DNA of 64,000 nucleotides from Nissolia schottii (taxonomy: Eukaryota; Streptophyta; Magnoliopsida; Fabales; Fabaceae), in assembly GCA_003254905.1 (NCBI GenBank), contig QANU01013918.1:455471-519470 (forward strand), given 5' to 3'. The notes under the pieces are model-generated. The model worked only from the letters and a program-made list of their open reading frames with translations, had not been told where the DNA came from and made no database searches. Both the position numbers and the translations under genes were made by a program. Shown in pieces: positions 60,327-64,000 of the stretch (within the stretch, counting starts at the first letter, position 1; every line of letters begins with the position of its first letter).

Positions 60327-61632
60327 TGTAACATCCCAGATTTTTCCCTTAAGAAAATTCGTCAAATAAATAACTAGGGAACTGGTCAATGCGCGAGGAA
60401 GATTAAAACGCCACGTGTGACCCGTAAAACCTCAGCCAAGATAGGGTTTCGAGACTTAGGGAATTTTTCCCCAAGCCTTTGGAAAATTTTCGGGTTCATC
60501 GAAAATTTTTACGGATACCGACAGTGCCCGTAGAGTTTACTGATGAGAAAATAAATCCCCGGATACCTTAACCGGACTCGAACTACTTATCGAGAAAATT
60601 GGTAGATCACGACGGTGTGTCCGAAATATTTTTTGGACGACCGTACACGAAACACGGAGACTGCGAGCGACCAAATACAACCGAACACTGGACGAATGTT
60701 TGGAGAATTTCCCTCCCCATCAGCCTTGCTATCACCACCATAACCCCCATTAACCACCCTCTTACACCTCACCATGCTTCTTTCCACTATTCACTCACTC
60801 TCACACTTCATCCATCTTTTCCAAATTTTCTCTTAATTTCCCTCATCCCCGAGACCATCCTCTGCCGCTCCAAAATTCCATTTCCTCACCATCCTCTTCT
60901 TTCATTTTCTTTCCAGGAGAAAAATCAAAGAAAGCCAAGCCTAAGGCTTTATTTCCATTTCCCTGAGACACCATGAGGTCACCCACCATCACTTCCATCT
61001 TCCATTTCTCCACCTTAAGCCACCATCATCATCATCACCATATTCCTAAGTTTTCTTTCTTCGTGAGTAGAGAAGAAAAAGGTTGAAGTTCCAAGCCTTC
61101 CTCTTCAACAATCATATCATCCTCTAAGGTAGAGGTAAAGCTAGCTCTAAATCACCTTTGGGTGATGTATGTAAGTTGTATGTGTGTTTAGAGTGAAGAG
61201 AATGGGTTGGTGCAAGGATGGGAAGCAAGAAAAACCATCAGGACCTGTTTCAGGTCAGTGGTCATTCGAATGAATCCCCCAGGGTAATTCGAATGAACCA
61301 CGAATGTTTCAGAAAACAAGTGTGAAAAACCACGAGTTATTCGAATGACTACCTTAGAGTCATTCGAATGAGTCATGAGGATTTGCAATTTTAAAAGCTA
61401 CAAAGGCAAGTCATTCGAATGACAACCCCACTGAATGATTTAGAGAGAAAAGGTCAGAATCATTTGAATGACCATTCATGGGGCATTCGAATGACCATCC
61501 TTTTGCACCATCCCATGAGCCAGAACCCAGTGCCATTCGAATGACATGAAGAATGTCATTCGAATGATATAGGTTTCAGACTCCAGCATGAAGTTTTCTT
61601 TATGTAAATGAATGTGCAATTTATGTATGAGT

Positions 61633-61663
<31 letters not shown>

Positions 61664-63550
61664 TATCATGCATCATGAGGACCCGGTTGCCACTAGGACC
61701 TCAAGGCAACCCTAGAGCACTAGAAATGTAATGCTTAACGCAAATGAAGACCATAATTGGACCTAGGGAACAAGGATGTTTCTTAAGAAGGTTCCGGCCA
61801 ACAAGGGCTCAGTGTACCTTGAAGAAAAGTATGTAGTTATGTAATGGGGATTTCCCCTCTCTTGACACGTCACACATGACAAGCCCCTGCCAGTTTCGCA
61901 AGGAAAACTGGTCTAAAGTTTAAAGAATGCAGGCATAGGCCTGAACGCGGGTTTTCACCCGGATGTCAAGAAAGAAAGAAAGAAAAGAAAAGAAAAGAAA
62001 GTTAAGGCTGCCGATAAGGGGCGTGCAAGATAAGCAAGGTACGAGTCCACTCCTGGCAATGCCGTTAGGGCAGCCCCTCACCTTTCGGCATGCTGGATGG
62101 TCACCTCCGAATCGTCGGCCGATGAGAGATGCTTGCGAGCAGTCATGGTTAGCTACCACTTTTGTTAAGAGCACTGCCCGGTCGCCGATGATACGGTAAT
62201 AGTAAGTGGGTCGTAGCCGAATGGGGATGACGGTCCCACAGACTGCGAAGGAGAATGATGGACAAGCAAAGGAATGAAAGAGGACGCAGCCATATGGCGC
62301 GTAAGAAAACCCCCAGTCCCTCATGCATGGAATGTGATTGTATGTATATGAAGGTATAAAGGTATGCATAGTAATAGGGCCCGGATTAACTGCCTGGAAG
62401 TAAGCCCTTGTATTCCCCAAGTAAGGTATGACGAATAATAATAAGCTCGATAGGTGCCCTAAATCCTTAGGTTAAAGATTAGATGTCCCCCATCACCTAG
62501 TAATTTAGATAAAGTCGTTCAGGAATAGCAAGACTAAAAATGAACTAGAAAATGTAGAATGGCATGATACTTAGAGATCTCCTGAGCGGCTTGGATCATA
62601 ACTGAGCCAAAGAAACGTAGAAACCCTTAGAAATGGCCACTGAAAACACATGGTTCTCACCCCGCTCGTTTATGATGTTAGATGACAGCGACGAACCTCA
62701 CACCGACGGATCAGACGCGATTAGAGTACGACTCCCCGTCGTGTAAACCCCGCACTACGGTTGCGATGGGAATAAGTGGTCTCTCACTACCAGGAGGCGT
62801 AGGATCCATGCCGACTGCACCGATCCTCTTAGACGACGACAAAGTCTCCATCGTACGAGAAAGACGTCGGGGTTGACCCAAATTCTCTACCTCCCACACA
62901 GCCATCCTGTTACCGCCAAGGACCGAGGAAGAGGGTAAACCCGTTCTTCAGACGGCGCTTAGCTCCGAGTACCTACGACGCCAAGGCAGGACCCTCCACA
63001 GCCTATTGAGACCTGCCCTCGATCTCCGAGATTCCCCGTGAGATCGAGGAGGATGACGACTCCCTAGTTCTGGCTTTGCCAGCATCCACTAGCGAAGGTT
63101 CGGACGAGGAGGACCCCATGGAGACTGAGTCAGAGAAACAAGAAGACCCGAAAGAAGATCCTGAGGACGTGCAGTGGCAAGCCATACAGCCTTTTTGTTG
63201 TATTAAGTTGTGTGTATATGTGTAATCAATTGTATTATGTACATTATTAACTTGATTTGATTTCATTGGACCAATTATGTGCTTTAGCTTCTTATGCCTT
63301 GCTTCTGATGATACGTTCTACACGCTTCATAGAAATAGGGCTACGCTATGCTGTTTTATCGCTTGTTATATATAATTATTCACGCGCGGCTCATATTTAA
63401 CCACGGATATGTATAGAAGGATTTCAAACTGGTCCATATTTTCATAAACAGATTATTTTCGAAAGTATTAGGACTATGAGTAATCCCGACCAAAGCAGAT
63501 AACAACTATGAGTAAATCCCGACCAAAGTAGATAACATACTTACCAAAAC
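60327..63550 (+). mobile_element. Long LTR-like block 2, related to block 1
   Basis: Starts TGTAACATCCCAGATTTTTC, like block 1, right after gag sequence. It shares internal phrases with block 1: GTGTCCGAAATATTTTT near 60618 (56651 in block 1) and ACTGGTCCATATTTTC near 63430 (CGGGTCCTTATTTTAT near 59075 in block 1). The right end is not clear and may lie at about 63500-63560 or beyond. No gene is supportable inside. It holds an ATTCGAATGA cluster, a (CAT)n run (about 61022-61044), a (TG)n run (about 61637-61663) and (GAAA)n (about 61968-62002). Confidence 0.6.
61262..61568. repeat. Cluster of palindromic ATTCGAATGA words
   Basis: Nine copies within about 307 bp, eight with exact ATTCGAATGA and one with ATTTGAATGA. 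Most extend to GTCATTCGAATGAC, a perfect 14-bp palindrome. Spacing is irregular, about 15-50 bp. Confidence 0.92.
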
Positions 63551-64000
63551 GAACAAATCAATGGCAGAGCAGAGTTTCGGGCGACGAACACAGAGTACTC
63601 CAAGCAGCACGGGAGAAAAAAGCGAAAAATGGCAGAAAGGATGAAGAGTCGCTTCAGAAATTTCGAACTACAGCAGAAAAGATGAAGCAAAAATGCAAAG
63701 GGATAGAGAAAGAACAAATCTCGAGCTACAACAGAAGATGAAAAGAAAATGCAAAGGGATTAAGGGAGAGCAATTTCAAACCAAAAGCAAAGGAGACAAA
63801 ACGGGTCTGATGAAAGGGCAAAGGAATTTGAATAGAATGGACTAAGGGTTCAAAAAGAAGCGGGAAACGAAACGGTTTCCCTCCAAAGCCCATCATTACT
63901 ACACTGCCCAACTCACCCACGTGTATACAAACGAGAGGCCCAATTCCCCACAACAGCAGACACGTCCCATCGCACGATCTCCCAAGACAGAACCCCCAAC
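63551..64000. other. Unassigned sequence at the right edge
   Basis: A purine-rich, imperfectly repetitive stretch (variants of GCAGAAAAGATGAAGC and AATGCAAAGGGAT). It may belong to the Tat-type element or to block 2. No domain could be recognised in either strand. Confidence 0.4.

Noticed and set aside
61188-61388. 66-aa minus-strand open frame with repeated SNDSK/HSNDS motifs
   Set aside because: It is the ATTCGAATGA cluster in translation, inside a non-coding LTR-like block.

Overview
The window is AT-rich plant nuclear DNA, dense in nested transposable elements, and most consistent with a legume of the soybean (Glycine) type. The legume call rests on remembered repeat vocabulary (TAATCGATTAC words, Copia and Gypsy families) and is an inference. 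Only three host loci could be supported: a non-coding TAS3 gene on the minus strand (about 13.4-14.45 kb), an intact F-box protein gene on the plus strand (45011-46093), and a decayed DUF538 gene fragment (about 44.1-44.3 kb, minus).

The most notable locus is TAS3. It carries two miR390 sites that match miR390 when read on the plus strand. The 5' site (13790-13810) is altered at miRNA positions 10-11, the cleavage positions. The 3' site (13544-13564) is a perfect match at positions 2-17. Between them lie two directly adjacent 21-nt tasiR-ARF units (13681-13722), within 1 nt of the 7th and 8th 21-nt registers counted from the predicted cut. A 64-codon ORF stops 4 nt before the 5' site. Its role is known from the family: tasiRNAs against ARF3/ARF4 mRNAs. 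No protein-coding annotation would show it.

Layout: 1-0.47 kb LINE reverse-transcriptase fragment, followed by a promoter-like block; 6.5-8.2 kb 5'-truncated LINE with an 18-bp target duplication; 10.5 kb tRNA-derived SINE; 13.4-14.5 kb TAS3; 18.3-25.8 kb composite of Copia fragments in both orientations, a second Copia lineage with an extra ORF, and a putative solo LTR; 28.2-32.7 kb hAT transposons; 34.9-39.0 kb non-autonomous DNA transposons; 40.4 kb second SINE; 42.1-44.1 kb Copia 3' part; 44.1-46.4 kb DUF538 fragment and F-box gene; 46.7-47.9 kb two MITEs; 48.1-64 kb a nested stack in which a Copia element is interrupted by a chromovirus-type Gypsy (identical-length LTRs, GAAAC target duplication) and by a Tat/Athila-type Gypsy, itself interrupted by two very long LTR-like blocks.

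An unexplained pattern recurs across the LTR elements. Four of them carry a cluster of their own short palindromic word (TAATCGATTA; ATTCGAATGA; CATCTTGCGCGAGATG; GCGCTAAGCGC-like). The rest is AT-rich intergenic DNA with simple repeats.
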